Positions 24,496-33,572 of a stretch of DNA of 64,000 nt are shown here, piece by piece. The translations under genes and the position numbers were made by a program. This DNA is from Oscillibacter sp. PC13. GTDB lineage: Bacteria > Bacillota > Clostridia > Oscillospirales > Oscillospiraceae. The stretch spans positions 56,605-120,604 of the forward strand of contig NZ_FOXE01000009.1 in the NCBI RefSeq assembly GCF_900115635.1, read 5' to 3'. The notes beneath the pieces were generated by a model. That model saw only the letters and a list, made by a program, of their open reading frames with translations. It searched no databases and was not told the origin of the DNA. Each line of letters begins with the position of its first letter. Positions within the stretch are counted from its first letter, which is position 1.

Positions 24496-24969
24496 CTAGT
24501 TTCGTTTGCGGAGGAGCAGGAAGGCGCCTGCGGCCAAGAGCATGGTGCAAAGCAGCGCCAAAAGTCCGGAGCCGCTGAGGGTGACGGCGGAGGACGCATC
24601 CAGACGTTGGACGGCAGCGGGAGAAAATGCCACAATCCCGCCCCACAGGACCAGCCCGGCGGCACCCAGAAGGCACAGTGCGATTCCAGCAGCCATCCGC
24701 CATTTGCCGGACGCTTCCCCAGCCGGAGATGGGGGCGGGGCGGACGTCTCGGGGAAGGGCGGGTTCTCCGGTGTGTTCTCCAGCAGCAGGTAGTCCGTCG
24801 TCACGGAGAAAAGGCGGCTGATGGCCACCAGCTTGTCCGCATCCGGCACGGATACCCCAGATTCCCATTTGGACACCGCCTGCCGGGAGACACCCAGCCG
24901 CTCGGCCGCCTGTTCCTGGGAGAGGCCGCTTTGTTTTCGGAGCCGATAGATTTTTTCAGACAGCTTCAT
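24496..24969 (-). CDS. XRE-family regulator with membrane domain
   Basis: 157 residues. Residues 1-65 form a Cro/C1-type helix-turn-helix ([36 protein letters not shown]); after a Pro-rich linker, two spans follow (about 90-113 and 132-152). Membrane-tethered XRE regulators of this shape commonly control the adjacent small membrane protein. CAGGAGGC precedes ATG at 24969. Target and signal unknown. Confidence 0.88.
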   Translation of the reverse strand: MKLSEKIYRLRKQSGLSQEQAAERLGVSRQAVSKWESGVSVPDADKLVAISRLFSVTTDYLLLENTPENPPFPETSAPPPSPAGEASGKWRMAAGIALCLLGAAGLVLWGGIVAFSPAAVQRLDASSAVTLSGSGLLALLCTMLLAAGAFLLLRKRN

Positions 24970-25075
24970 ATTCCTGCCTCCTGGTGAAATCGTAGCAGAA
25001 TCTTCTGCCTTCTACTATACCGCAGACCTTCCATTTCCGCAACCAACCGTTGCAAGGCCAAATTTCCTCCCGTTT

Positions 25076-25110
25076 TTGCGACTGGTTTTACGGGGAGCCT
25101 GCCCTATAAT
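25076..25110 (+). promoter_or_regulatory. Candidate spoIIG promoter with long spacing
   Basis: TATAAT at 25105-25110 has no -35 box at 17 bp, but TTGCGA lies 23 bp upstream (25076-25081). The Bacillus spoIIG promoter is known for a 22-bp spacing and Spo0A activation. No convincing 0A box was identified. Confidence 0.45.
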
Positions 25111-25188
25111 AAAGTCTGCCGAGACAAACCGCCCCGGGCTTTTTCCGGGGCCGGGACGCGTCTCAAAACGGTCAAAAGGGGGGACGCC

Positions 25189-26211
25189 ATGACAGTCGTC
25201 TATGTGGACAGCGTATTTGTGCTGAACGCACTGATGGACTATCTGCTTCTCCTGGCGACTGCGCATCTTGCGGGGGTCCCTCTGCATCGGAGACGGTATC
25301 TGCTGGCGGCTCTGCTGGGCGGGGCCTATGCGGTGGCGGTATTTCTGCCGGGCTGCGGGTTTCTGGCGGATACGCCGGTGAAGCTGGCAGCGGGAGTTCT
25401 GCTGGCGCTGACGGCCTTTGGCGGAGAGGAAAAGCTTCTGCGGCTGACGCTGCTGCTGTTTGCGGTCTCCTGTGCCATGGCAGGCTGTGTGCTGGCCCTG
25501 GGCCTCTTTTCCGGCAGCGGAATTCCGGTGGTAAACGGCATTTTTTATACGGATGTGAACGCCAAAATCCTGCTGATTTCCGCCGCCGCGGCATATGCGC
25601 TGTTTCATGTTATTTTTCGGGCTGCCGCCCGGCATGGTCTCCGGGGAGAACTGACGGATGTACGGATTTCTGTGCTTGGCCGGACGGTGGAGCTGACGGC
25701 GCTGCTGGACACCGGGAACACTTTGCGGGACCCGGTGACCGGACGGCCTGCTCTGGTGGCCGCGAAGCACGCCGTGGAGACATGCCTTCCGGCGAGGGTC
25801 CGGCGGCTGCTGTCCAGCGGCCCGGACTCTCCGGCGGATTTGCTGGGGGACCTGCTGCAGACGGCGCCGGAGCTGCACGCCCAGTTGGTGCCCTATCATG
25901 CGGTGGGGGTGCGGGGCGGACTGCTGCTGGCAATCCGCAGTGATTGGACGGAGGTGGCGGGAGAGCGCTACCAGGGACTGCTGGTGGCCCTCTCTCCAAC
26001 AGAGCTTGGCGATGGATACAGCGCGCTTTGGGGCGGAGACATCAGGACAGGAGGAAGGTATGAGGGAATTCATGGTAAAATGGCGGCAGCTGCTGGTGCG
26101 CCTGGGGTTGCTGCCGGGGGAGGGCATCCACTACATCGGAGGCAGCGACACGCTGCCTCCTCCGCTGACCCGGGAGCGGGAAGCAGAGCTGCTGACACGC
26201 ATGGAGGATGA
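25189..26211 (+). CDS. spoIIGA: Sporulation sigma-E processing peptidase SpoIIGA
   Basis: Membrane aspartic protease that activates pro-sigma-E in the mother cell. Five hydrophobic segments cover residues 1-150; the protease half carries the active-site motif [15 protein letters not shown] (D174) and the late [13 protein letters not shown] at 25189 follows AAAGGGGGG. The expected end is near YSALWGGD, but no stop occurs and the frame runs 152 bases into sigE in another frame, adding about 50 low-complexity residues. Confidence 0.9.
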   Translation: MTVVYVDSVFVLNALMDYLLLLATAHLAGVPLHRRRYLLAALLGGAYAVAVFLPGCGFLADTPVKLAAGVLLALTAFGGEEKLLRLTLLLFAVSCAMAGCVLALGLFSGSGIPVVNGIFYTDVNAKILLISAAAAYALFHVIFRAAARHGLRGELTDVRISVLGRTVELTALLDTGNTLRDPVTGRPALVAAKHAVETCLPARVRRLLSSGPDSPADLLGDLLQTAPELHAQLVPYHAVGVRGGLLLAIRSDWTEVAGERYQGLLVALSPTELGDGYSALWGGDIRTGGRYEGIHGKMAAAAGAPGVAAGGGHPLHRRQRHAASSADPGAGSRAADTHGG

Positions 26212-26764
26212 GGACGCCCGGAAAGAGATCATTGAACATAATCTGCGGCTGGTGGTGTACATTGCCAGGCGGTTTGAGAACACCGGCATCAACATTGAAG
26301 ATTTGATTTCCATCGGCACCATTGGCCTTATCAAGGCGGTGGGTACGTACCGCGCGGATAAGAACATCAAGCTGGCCACCTACGCCTCCCGTTGCATTGA
26401 AAACGAGATTTTAATGTACCTGCGGAAAAATGCCAGCCGGAAAGGGGAGGTCTCCTTCGACGAACCGCTGAACACCGACTGGGACGGCAATGAGCTGCTG
26501 CTCTCCGATGTGCTGGGTACAGACGGGGACACGGTGATGCGGCCCATTGAAGAAGATGTGGACCGCTCGCTGCTGCAGGCAGCCATCAACATTCTCTCTC
26601 CCCGGGAGAAGGAGATCATCACCCTGCGCTTCGGCCTGAACGGGGGACAGGAGCAGACACAGAAGGAAGTAGCGGATCGGCTCGGTATTTCCCAATCCTA
26701 TATTTCAAGACTGGAAAAACGCATCATTTCCCGTCTGAAAAAGGAAATTTTACGTCTGAGCTGA
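26060..26764 (+). CDS. sigE: RNA polymerase sporulation sigma factor sigma-E
   Basis: Mother-cell sigma factor, 234 residues, made as an inactive precursor. The N-terminal pro-sequence ([28 protein letters not shown]) ends at the conserved [13 protein letters not shown] processing region. Region 2 reads [38 protein letters not shown]; region 3 [24 protein letters not shown]; region 4 ends [29 protein letters not shown] precedes ATG at 26060. Directly paired with its protease gene; sigG does not follow. Confidence 0.96.
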   Translation: MREFMVKWRQLLVRLGLLPGEGIHYIGGSDTLPPPLTREREAELLTRMEDEDARKEIIEHNLRLVVYIARRFENTGINIEDLISIGTIGLIKAVGTYRADKNIKLATYASRCIENEILMYLRKNASRKGEVSFDEPLNTDWDGNELLLSDVLGTDGDTVMRPIEEDVDRSLLQAAINILSPREKEIITLRFGLNGGQEQTQKEVADRLGISQSYISRLEKRIISRLKKEILRLS

Positions 26765-26766
26765 GC

Positions 26767-26795
26767 TTGACAACCGGAAGCGGGTATACTATACT
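26767..26795 (+). promoter_or_regulatory. Sigma-A promoter of the T-box unit
   Basis: TTGACA at 26767-26772 and TATACT at 26790-26795, 17-bp spacing. Confidence 0.88.
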
Positions 26796-26801
26796 AATCC
26801 A

Positions 26802-27077
26802 GTATCAGTATATTGGAACTGCGAGGATGGGAAGCAGTACCCGCATGGTGGATGCAAAGAGAGGAAACGGTTGGTGAAAGTTTCCGGGAAGCCGGTGGGG
26901 AAGTCGTCCCGGAGCACCGGGGCCGAACGGGATGTCACGCCCGAAGTAAGCCGCGGCGGTAATCCCCCGTTACCGGGAAGCGGCCAGCCGGCCGCGCAAG
27001 CGCGTGTCTCTGACACGAATCCAGGTGGTACCACGGACAGTCGTTCGCCCTGAGCCGAAAGGCTCAGGGCGTTTTTT
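26802..27077 (+). ncRNA. T-box riboswitch, valine specifier
   Basis: Long leader with the T-box core AGGTGGTACCACGG at 27023-27036 (TGGT pairs with uncharged tRNA NCCA). Stem I features: GAAGCAGTACC near 26840, AGAGAGG at about 26859, and on the 3' side GAA followed by GTC at 26903-26905, read as the Val specifier codon. The terminator CGCCCTGAGCC (27046-27056) pairs with GGCTCAGGGCG (27061-27071) plus six T residues. Uncharged tRNA-Val should favour readthrough into the YcxB-like gene and valS. Confidence 0.92.
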
Positions 27078-27091
27078 GCTGGGGAGGGAAA

Positions 27092-27616
27092 ATGGAGTTT
27101 CATTTTGAAACGAACTACAATCAAAAGGGATTCACTGCTATGGCCCGGGCACTGCGGCGGACGATTCGGAGAAAACAAAGCCGGCGAAGCCATCTGTTTG
27201 GCTGGTGTGTGGCGGCATTCGGTCTCCTGCTGACCGCTGTCGATAGGATGCTGCAAGAGCCGTGGACATTCCGGAATACACTGACCTGCGGTGTGGTTCT
27301 GATACTGTTGGTAACATTGTTTGCAGAGGACAGGATCAACGCATTCTTCGCACGAAGGAGGATGCTCCCTGGCACGGAAACGGCGGCGTGTGTATTCACA
27401 GAGGATGGCTATACTTCATCCACAGCGGCGGCAACAACTGAATTTCGTTATGAGGCGGTTCAGCGTATATGCGAGACGGGGGAATATTTTGTTTTCCTGC
27501 TTGGGCGGCAGCACGGGCAGATTTATGACAAGGCCACCCTCACAGGCGGGACGGTTGACGAATTTCGTACCTTTATCAGCGAGAAAGCCGGTAAGCCGGT
27601 GGAATATATCAAATGA
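27092..27616 (+). CDS. YcxB-like membrane protein
   Basis: 174 residues. Basic N-terminus, two spans (about 37-55 and 62-82), then a cytosolic YcxB-like domain (ACVFTEDGYTSS...FRYEAVQRICETGEYFVFLLGRQHGQIYDKATLTGGTVDEFRTFI). Function of the domain is unknown. GGGAGGG precedes ATG at 27092. It lies between the Val T-box and valS, so it should share control by tRNA-Val charging, an unusual position for this family. Confidence 0.78.
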   Translation: MEFHFETNYNQKGFTAMARALRRTIRRKQSRRSHLFGWCVAAFGLLLTAVDRMLQEPWTFRNTLTCGVVLILLVTLFAEDRINAFFARRRMLPGTETAACVFTEDGYTSSTAAATTEFRYEAVQRICETGEYFVFLLGRQHGQIYDKATLTGGTVDEFRTFISEKAGKPVEYIK

Positions 27617-27652
27617 GAACGATTTTGTTCAACAGATAGGAGAATCAGACAC

Positions 27653-30289
27653 ATGAAAAAAGAATTGCCCAAGGTGTATGAGCCCCAGCAGGTGGAGGGC
27701 CGCATCTATCAGATGTGGGAGGATGCCGGATGTTTCAAGGGCGATCCGGATCCCGAGAAAAAGCCCTTTTCTATTGTCATGCCGCCGCCTAATGTCACGG
27801 GCCAGCTCCACATGGGTCACGCTCTGGACTGTACGCTGCAGGATATCCTGACCCGCTTCAAACGGATGGAGGGCTATGCGGCGCTGTGGGTGCCTGGCTG
27901 TGACCACGCCGGCATTGCCACCCAGATTAAGGTGGAGGAGGAGCTTCGGGTCAAGGAGGGCAAGACCCGCTACGACCTGGGCCGGGAGAAGTTCCTGGAG
28001 CGGGTGTGGCAGTGGAAGGAAAAGTATGGTGACCGCATCGTTTCCCAGCAGAAGAAGATGGGTGTCTCTTGCGACTGGGATCGCTCCCGCTTCACTATGG
28101 ATGAGGGCTGCTCCAAGGCCGTCCGGGAGACCTTTTGCGATTTGTATGACAAGGGCCTTATTTATAAAGGCAGCCGCATCATCAACTGGTGCCCCCACTG
28201 TGTCACCGCCCTCTCCGACGCGGAGGTGGAGTATGTGGACAAGCCGGGCCACCTGTGGCACATCCGCTATCCACTGGCCGACGGATCCGGCGATCTGGTG
28301 GTGGCCACCACCCGTCCGGAGACCATGATGGGCGACACCGGCGTGGCAGTGAATCCAGAGGATGAGCGGTTCAAGCACCTGGTGGGCAAGAAATGCATCC
28401 TGCCCATCATGAACCGGGAGATTCCCATTGTGGCCGACGACTACGTGGAGCTGGGCTTCGGCACCGGTGCCGTGAAGATGACGCCTGCCCACGACCCCAA
28501 CGACTTTGAGGTGGGTCTGCGCCATAATCTGGAGGTCATCCGCTGCATCGGGGATGACGGAAAAATCAATGAAAACGGCGGCCCCTACAACGGGATGGAT
28601 CGTTACGAGTGCCGCAAGCAGATTGTTAAGGATCTGGAGGAGCAGGGGTATCTGGTGAAGACCGAACCTTACAATCACAACGTGGGCACGTGCTACCGCT
28701 GCCACAACGACGTGGAGCCGCTGATTTCTGCCCAGTGGTTTGTGAAGATGGAGCCTCTGGCAAAAGAGGCGCTGCGGGTGGTAAAGGACGGCGAAGTGAA
28801 GTTCGTCCCCGAGCGCTTCTCCAAAACCTATACGAACTGGATGGAGAACGTCCATGACTGGTGCATTTCCCGCCAGTTGTGGTGGGGACACCAGATTCCC
28901 GCCTGGTACTGCGACGAGTGCGGCCACATCAACGTCTCCCGGGAGGATCCGACAAAGTGTGAAGCGTGCGGCTGCACCCATTTGACCCGGGACCCCGACG
29001 TGCTGGATACCTGGTTCTCCTCCGCCCTGTGGCCCTTCTCCACGCTGGGTTGGCCGGAAAAGACCGAGGATCTCTCCTATTGGTATCCCACCTCCGTCAT
29101 GGTCACCGGCTACGACATCATCTTCTTCTGGGTGGCCCGGATGATCTTCTCCGGCTGCGAGCAGATGAAGAAGATCCCCTTCCACACCGTGCTGATCCAC
29201 GGCCTGGTACGGGACGACAAGGGCCGTAAGATGTCCAAGTCCCTGGGCAACGGCATCGACCCGCTGGAGATGGCGGAGCAGTACGGCGCGGACGCCCTGC
29301 GCTTCAACCTGATCACCGGCAACAGCCCCGGAAACGACACCCGGTTCTATACGGAAAAGTGCGAGGCCATGCGGAACTTCGCCAATAAAATCTGGAATGC
29401 CAGCCGCTTTGTGATGATGAACCTCACCATTGACCAATGCGCCCTGCCCGCGGCGGAAGCGCTGGAGCAGGAGGACAAGTGGGTGCTCTCCAAGCTGAAC
29501 ACTCTGGTGAAGGAAGTCACCGAGAACCTGGACAGCTACGAAATCGGCGTGGCCTCTGCCAAGGTCTACGACTTCATCTGGGACACCTACTGTGACTGGT
29601 ATATCGAACTGACCAAGACCCGCCTGAACGGCGAGGACGAGGCGGCAAAGCTGACGGCGCAGAACGTGCTGTGCTATGTGCTGACGGAGCTTTTGAAGCT
29701 GCTGCATCCCTTCATGCCTTTCATTACGGAGGAGATTTTCCAGGCACTGCCCCATACCGGCGACTTCATCATGACTTCCCGGTGGCCGGAGTACAGCGAC
29801 GCGCTGCACTTCCCGGAGGAAGAGGCGGCCATGGAGGCTGTGATGGACACCATCAAGGCCATCCGTGCCCGCCGGGCGGAGATGAATGTGCCTCCTTCCA
29901 AGAAGGCGGAGGTGCTGCTGGTGACCCAGACACCGGAGATTTATGCCCAGGGCCTCCATTTCATCCAGCGCCTGGCCTATGCGACCCAGGTGACCTTTGC
30001 CGAGGCTGCCCCGGCAGATGTCAGCGGGCAGGTGACGGTGGTCACCCACAACGCCACGGCATTCCTGCCCCTGGCGGAGCTGGTGGACATCAAGGAGGAA
30101 CTGGAGCGCATCGCCAAGGAGAAGGAGAAGGCGGAGAATGGACTGCGCATCACCGAGGGCAAGCTGAAAAACGAAAAATTCGTGGCCAATGCCCCGGAGG
30201 CAGTGGTCAACGCCGAGCGGGAAAAGGCTGCCAAGTACCGGGAGCTGATTGCTAAACTGGAGGAATCCGCAAAGGCCATGCAGGCGTAA
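27653..30289 (+). CDS. valS: Valyl-tRNA synthetase
   Basis: 878 residues, class Ia. HIGH-type motif [10 protein letters not shown] (HMGH near 53-56), editing domain ([15 protein letters not shown]...[19 protein letters not shown]), KMSKS at 526-530, anticodon-binding domain and a C-terminal coiled coil (about 810-878) typical of ValRS. AGATAGGAG precedes ATG at 27653. Cotranscribed behind the YcxB-like gene; the Val T-box upstream matches its product. Confidence 0.97.
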   Translation: MKKELPKVYEPQQVEGRIYQMWEDAGCFKGDPDPEKKPFSIVMPPPNVTGQLHMGHALDCTLQDILTRFKRMEGYAALWVPGCDHAGIATQIKVEEELRVKEGKTRYDLGREKFLERVWQWKEKYGDRIVSQQKKMGVSCDWDRSRFTMDEGCSKAVRETFCDLYDKGLIYKGSRIINWCPHCVTALSDAEVEYVDKPGHLWHIRYPLADGSGDLVVATTRPETMMGDTGVAVNPEDERFKHLVGKKCILPIMNREIPIVADDYVELGFGTGAVKMTPAHDPNDFEVGLRHNLEVIRCIGDDGKINENGGPYNGMDRYECRKQIVKDLEEQGYLVKTEPYNHNVGTCYRCHNDVEPLISAQWFVKMEPLAKEALRVVKDGEVKFVPERFSKTYTNWMENVHDWCISRQLWWGHQIPAWYCDECGHINVSREDPTKCEACGCTHLTRDPDVLDTWFSSALWPFSTLGWPEKTEDLSYWYPTSVMVTGYDIIFFWVARMIFSGCEQMKKIPFHTVLIHGLVRDDKGRKMSKSLGNGIDPLEMAEQYGADALRFNLITGNSPGNDTRFYTEKCEAMRNFANKIWNASRFVMMNLTIDQCALPAAEALEQEDKWVLSKLNTLVKEVTENLDSYEIGVASAKVYDFIWDTYCDWYIELTKTRLNGEDEAAKLTAQNVLCYVLTELLKLLHPFMPFITEEIFQALPHTGDFIMTSRWPEYSDALHFPEEEAAMEAVMDTIKAIRARRAEMNVPPSKKAEVLLVTQTPEIYAQGLHFIQRLAYATQVTFAEAAPADVSGQVTVVTHNATAFLPLAELVDIKEELERIAKEKEKAENGLRITEGKLKNEKFVANAPEAVVNAEREKAAKYRELIAKLEESAKAMQA

Positions 30290-30304
30290 GGGAAGAGACA
30301 ACAG

Positions 30305-30336
30305 AGCAGCGCCCCCGTATGTTCGGGGGCGCTGCT
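30305..30336 (+). other. Strong hairpin between valS and DUF3795
   Basis: A perfect 13-bp stem (30305-30317 with 30324-30336) of very high GC, loop TATGTT, but with no T-run. It could slow polymerase or stabilise the valS mRNA 3' end rather than terminate. Confidence 0.6.
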
Positions 30337-30406
30337 GATAAGGCATGCCGGTTACAGCTGCCGGCCAGATGCGGCAGCACTGGCCCTGGAAAAGGAGGGA
30401 ACTGAA

Positions 30407-30966
30407 ATGCGGGGATTTGTCCGAAAGGATTTGCTGGCTTCCCTTTGCGGGCTGAACTGCGCGCTTTGCCCCATGCAGCTGGATGCATATTGTCCCGGCT
30501 GCGGCGGGGGGTGGGGAACCAGTCCTGCGCCACGGCCAGATGCAGCCTGGAGCACGGAGGCGTAGAGTACTGTGTCCAGTGTGCGGAATATCCATGCGGA
30601 CAGTATAAACAGGAGGATGCGTTTGACAGCCTCCTCACACACCGGAACCGACGGCGGGATCTGGAGCGCATAATGGCAATGGGAGCGACCGGCTACCAGC
30701 AGGAGCTTTTGGAAAAGCGGAAGATTCTCCAATGGCTGCTGGAACGCTGGAATGATGGCCGGCACAAGGGATTTTTCTGCCTGGCGGTGAATCTGCTGCC
30801 TTTGGAGACCGTCAGGAGTGTGGCAGGGAAGCTGGAGCGGGAAGCCGGCCAAGACCTTCCGGAAAGGGAAAAAGCCATCCGGGCAGCGGCGCTGCTTCAG
30901 GCGGAGGCCGACAGGCAGGGCATTTGCCTGAAGTTGCGGAGGAAGCAGGGAAAAAAGAAAAATTAA
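30407..30966 (+). pseudogene. DUF3795 zinc-ribbon protein, frameshifted
   Basis: From ATG at 30407 (after AAAGGAGGG) the frame reads MRGFVRKDLLASLCGLNCALCP...YCPGCGGG, the normal DUF3795 opening, then breaks. The rest of the family (GNQSCATARCSLEHGGVEYCVQCAEYPCGQY and about 110 more residues to 30966) continues one base out of phase. The break lies at a run of six G at 30506-30511; one extra G would restore the frame. Either a real mutation, a homopolymer read error, or, less likely, frameshifting. The Cys pattern is otherwise intact. Confidence 0.75.
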
Positions 30967-31031
30967 ATGAATTTGGAATTTTATCCGAGTTAGATTCCTT
31001 TCGACAGAAAGTAAAAACAGGACATGCTATC

Positions 31032-31067
31032 ATCACCGTAAGGCAAATTGCCTTACGGTGATTTTTT
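31032..31067 (+). terminator. Intrinsic terminator of the valS-DUF3795 unit
   Basis: ATCACCGTAAGGC pairs with GCCTTACGGTGAT around AAATT, followed by six T residues. Confidence 0.92.
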
Positions 31068-31255
31068 CATAGCTTTGCTGCACAAGGTCATCAAAAACCG
31101 CCTACAGCTTAAGATTCCAAGCACTCACCCACAGAATGGGCGGATGCGTGAAAAATTACTGCAGGCGATTTTCCGCTGTGCTGCGATAAAAAATTAAATT
31201 TTTTTATAGTTTGAGGCCGATTTCCGGCCAATTTTCTACAAAAGAGGCGAAACAG

Positions 31256-31561
31256 ATGGAGATGCAAGCAAAAAGTGCAGATCGGAATTTACTACTGGAG
31301 TTCAGCGGAGAGCTGGATCATCATGGCGCTCGGGATGCCATCCGGGAAGTAGAGCGGGCCATTGACGCGGCGCTTCCCAAAAAGCTGGTGCTGGATCTGG
31401 GGGGCGTGACTTTTATGGACAGCTCCGGCATTGCACTGCTCCTGCGAGCGCAGCAACGGATGCAACTCGTGGATGGCAGCCTGCTGGTATGCAATGTGCC
31501 GCAGCAGGCAAAAAGAGTTTTGGACGCCGCCGGCATCAGCCGGCTGGTGACGATTCGGTAA
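31256..31561 (+). CDS. spoIIAA: Anti-sigma-F factor antagonist SpoIIAA
   Basis: 101 residues, a STAS domain. The phosphorylatable serine lies in FMDSSGIALLL (S57, equivalent to S58 of Bacillus). Unphosphorylated SpoIIAA displaces SpoIIAB from sigma-F in the forespore. ATG at 31256 follows AAAGAGGCG. First gene of the spoIIA operon; a sigma-H promoter is expected in the 188 bases upstream, but I could not place convincing boxes. Confidence 0.95.
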   Translation: MEMQAKSADRNLLLEFSGELDHHGARDAIREVERAIDAALPKKLVLDLGGVTFMDSSGIALLLRAQQRMQLVDGSLLVCNVPQQAKRVLDAAGISRLVTIR

Positions 31562-31580
31562 AAGGGAGGCGTACTACATA

Positions 31581-32030
31581 ATGAAAACCAAAGCATCCAA
31601 CGAATTTGTGCTGGAATTTCCAAGCCGCAGCAGCAATGAGGGGTTTGCCAGAGCGGCTGTGGCCTGCTTTGCGGCCCAGATGGACCCCACGCTCAATGAA
31701 CTGGAGGACATCAAAACCGCAGTCAGCGAGGCAGTGACCAATGCCATTGTCCATGCGTATCCGGACATCATTGGCAAGGTGCAGGTCAAGGCCCGCATAT
31801 TACCGGAACATATTCTGGAAGTTACAGTACGGGATTACGGCCGTGGGATTCCGGATATTGAAAAAGCCAGACAGCCCATGTATACCACCGGCGGCGAGGA
31901 GCGCAGTGGCATGGGCTTTACCATTATGGAGAGCTTCATGGATAAGCTTTCCGTTCGATCCGTACCAGGCCGGGGGACCACGGTGGCCATGAAAAAGAAG
32001 CTGGCTCCCCGCGTCAAATCCATCAGATGA
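31581..32030 (+). CDS. spoIIAB: Anti-sigma-F factor SpoIIAB
   Basis: 149 residues, GHKL-type serine kinase that phosphorylates SpoIIAA and binds sigma-F. The N box lies in LEDIKTAVSEAVTNAIVHAYP, the G1 box in VRDYGRGIPDIEKARQP and the G2 box in SGMGFTIMESFMD. AAAGGGAGG precedes ATG. Its stop overlaps the sigF start as ATGA, so the two are translationally coupled, keeping stoichiometry. Confidence 0.96.
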   Translation: MKTKASNEFVLEFPSRSSNEGFARAAVACFAAQMDPTLNELEDIKTAVSEAVTNAIVHAYPDIIGKVQVKARILPEHILEVTVRDYGRGIPDIEKARQPMYTTGGEERSGMGFTIMESFMDKLSVRSVPGRGTTVAMKKKLAPRVKSIR

Positions 32031-32731
32031 ATGCCACGTTAGAACTGCTGCGGGCAGCCCAGGAGGGGGACCGGAATGCCTGTGAGCAGGCTGTAATTGA
32101 AAACAACGGACTGATCTGGAGCGTGGTACGGCGGTATTATGGCCGCGGTGTGGATCCGGATGACCTATACCAGCTGGGGTGCCTTGGCTTTTTAAAGGCC
32201 GTGCAAGGGTTTGATTTTGGCTATGGCACTTGCTTTTCTACCTATGCCGTACCGAAAATTGCTGGGGAAATCCGTCGCTTTCTGCGAGATGATGGAGCTG
32301 TAAAAGTTGGACGCAGCATACGGGAGCAAGCACAAACACTTTACAGCATGAGAGAACGTATGCGCCAACAGCTGGGCCGGGAACCGGCCCTTTCGGAGTT
32401 GGCTGAAGAATCTGGCTGGACGCCGGAAGAGATTGCCCAGATCGAGCTTGCCACGGATACGCCGGAGTCCCTTCAGCAGGAGACGGGAGACGGGCTGACC
32501 TTGGAGGGGATGTTGGGCACCGAGGCACCGGAGGAGGGCATGGTGGAGCGGATTGCGCTGCGGGAGTCTGTGGACCAGTTGCCGGAAAAGGAGCGGATGA
32601 CGATTTTGCTGCGATACTTCAAGGGGCTGACTCAGGAGCAGACGGCACGGATTCTGGGAGTGTCCCAGGTGCAGGTATCCCGACTGGAGCGCCGCGGTCT
32701 GAAACGGCTGCGGGAGAGCTTTGAGCGGTGA
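32027..32731 (+). CDS. sigF: RNA polymerase sporulation sigma factor sigma-F
   Basis: First forespore-specific sigma factor, 234 residues. Region 2: VIENNGLIWSVVRRYYGRGVDPDDLYQLGCLGFLKAVQGFD; region 3 with IREQAQTLYSMRERMRQQLGREP; region 4 ends QTARILGVSQVQVSRLERRGLKRLRE. Third gene of spoIIA. Its last 113 bases lie antisense to the 3' end of the DUF4130 gene on the other strand. Confidence 0.96.
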   Translation: MNATLELLRAAQEGDRNACEQAVIENNGLIWSVVRRYYGRGVDPDDLYQLGCLGFLKAVQGFDFGYGTCFSTYAVPKIAGEIRRFLRDDGAVKVGRSIREQAQTLYSMRERMRQQLGREPALSELAEESGWTPEEIAQIELATDTPESLQQETGDGLTLEGMLGTEAPEEGMVERIALRESVDQLPEKERMTILLRYFKGLTQEQTARILGVSQVQVSRLERRGLKRLRESFER

Positions 32732-33479
32732 AATACGCATCTCCTTGGAATTCCGTCATGGTGCCCCAGTAGCGCTTGGGCATCTGCGTCTGCCGGCATT
32801 TTGGATTGTACCGCTCCTTGATGGCAATGGTGTCGTAAAACCGCTTCCACAGCAGCCGGTAATGGGCCTCGGTCTCGTCCGGAGGCGCCATCTGGAAATC
32901 CTCCAGCGGGCGGATGACCGCCTTACCGGCGGCGTAGAACAGCGCCTCTTTGTGTGTGCGGTCGTAGAGGAAGAACGTCTCCCCCTGGTATCGGGCGCAG
33001 AAGTGACTGCGCAGAATGGGCAAAACCCGGTTTTTCGGCGCAATCTCGCCGCCCAAAACGCCGCCCAACTCGGAAAAGCGGACAAATCCCTTCAAGAGAT
33101 GCGCCTCTCCGTTGAGGTGGTGGACAGCACGGAGAACCGGGTACAGCGTTTCGTCAGAGGCGTTCCGCAGGAAGCCGGGGCCATCCCGCAGCAGCTTCAC
33201 CACCAGGCGGTACAGGTACAACTCCTTTTCCGGCAGGCAGGTGAGAAAGCCCCGGCGCAAAAGATCCGCAGCGTCATGGGAGAGCATCGCCACCTTCCGG
33301 AATACCCGGCGGGCGTGCCTGGAATCGGTGGGGATGGTGCGGCAGGCGAACAGCGTGGGCTGCAGGTCCTCGTCGCAGTAAATTGCGGTGAGGACTTCCC
33401 GATTGGCATAGCTGTCGAAAATACAGCAGAGCAGACCGTCAAAGCTGCCGTCGTAGTAATAAATCATTTCTGTTTGCAT
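32619..33479 (-). CDS. DUF4130 putative DNA metabolism protein (radical SAM partner)
   Basis: 286 residues. The opening MIYYYDGSFDGLLCCIFDSYANRE and the late WKRFYDTIAIKERYNPKCRQTQMPKRYW are diagnostic of the DUF4130 family, which is almost always encoded beside the radical SAM protein found here and in some genomes is fused to a uracil-DNA glycosylase domain. The biochemical role is unknown. The last ~40 residues (Pro/Ser/Ala-rich) are extra and lie antisense to sigF, as if a stop was lost. No good ribosome site before ATG 33479; ATG 33467 is possible. Confidence 0.9.
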   Translation of the reverse strand: MQTEMIYYYDGSFDGLLCCIFDSYANREVLTAIYCDEDLQPTLFACRTIPTDSRHARRVFRKVAMLSHDAADLLRRGFLTCLPEKELYLYRLVVKLLRDGPGFLRNASDETLYPVLRAVHHLNGEAHLLKGFVRFSELGGVLGGEIAPKNRVLPILRSHFCARYQGETFFLYDRTHKEALFYAAGKAVIRPLEDFQMAPPDETEAHYRLLWKRFYDTIAIKERYNPKCRQTQMPKRYWGTMTEFQGDAYFTAQSSPAAVSDRGAPVGIPAPGTLPESVPSAPESAP

Positions 33480-33572
33480 GGCATATCAGATGTCGGGCGC
33501 GGCCGCAGGAGCCGCACGGTTGAGAAAGGAATTCGCCGTTTTTTATATAAAAAATAGAGCAGCGGAAGGGCG

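Noticed and set aside
27629..30595. Minus-strand ORF of 988 residues opposite valS
   Set aside because: Shadow of valS codon bias; no ribosome site or domain.
31001..31067. TCGACA-18-TGCTAT followed at once by a hairpin, read as a tiny RNA gene
   Set aside because: The -10 match is poor and the hairpin is explained as the terminator of the valS-DUF3795 unit.
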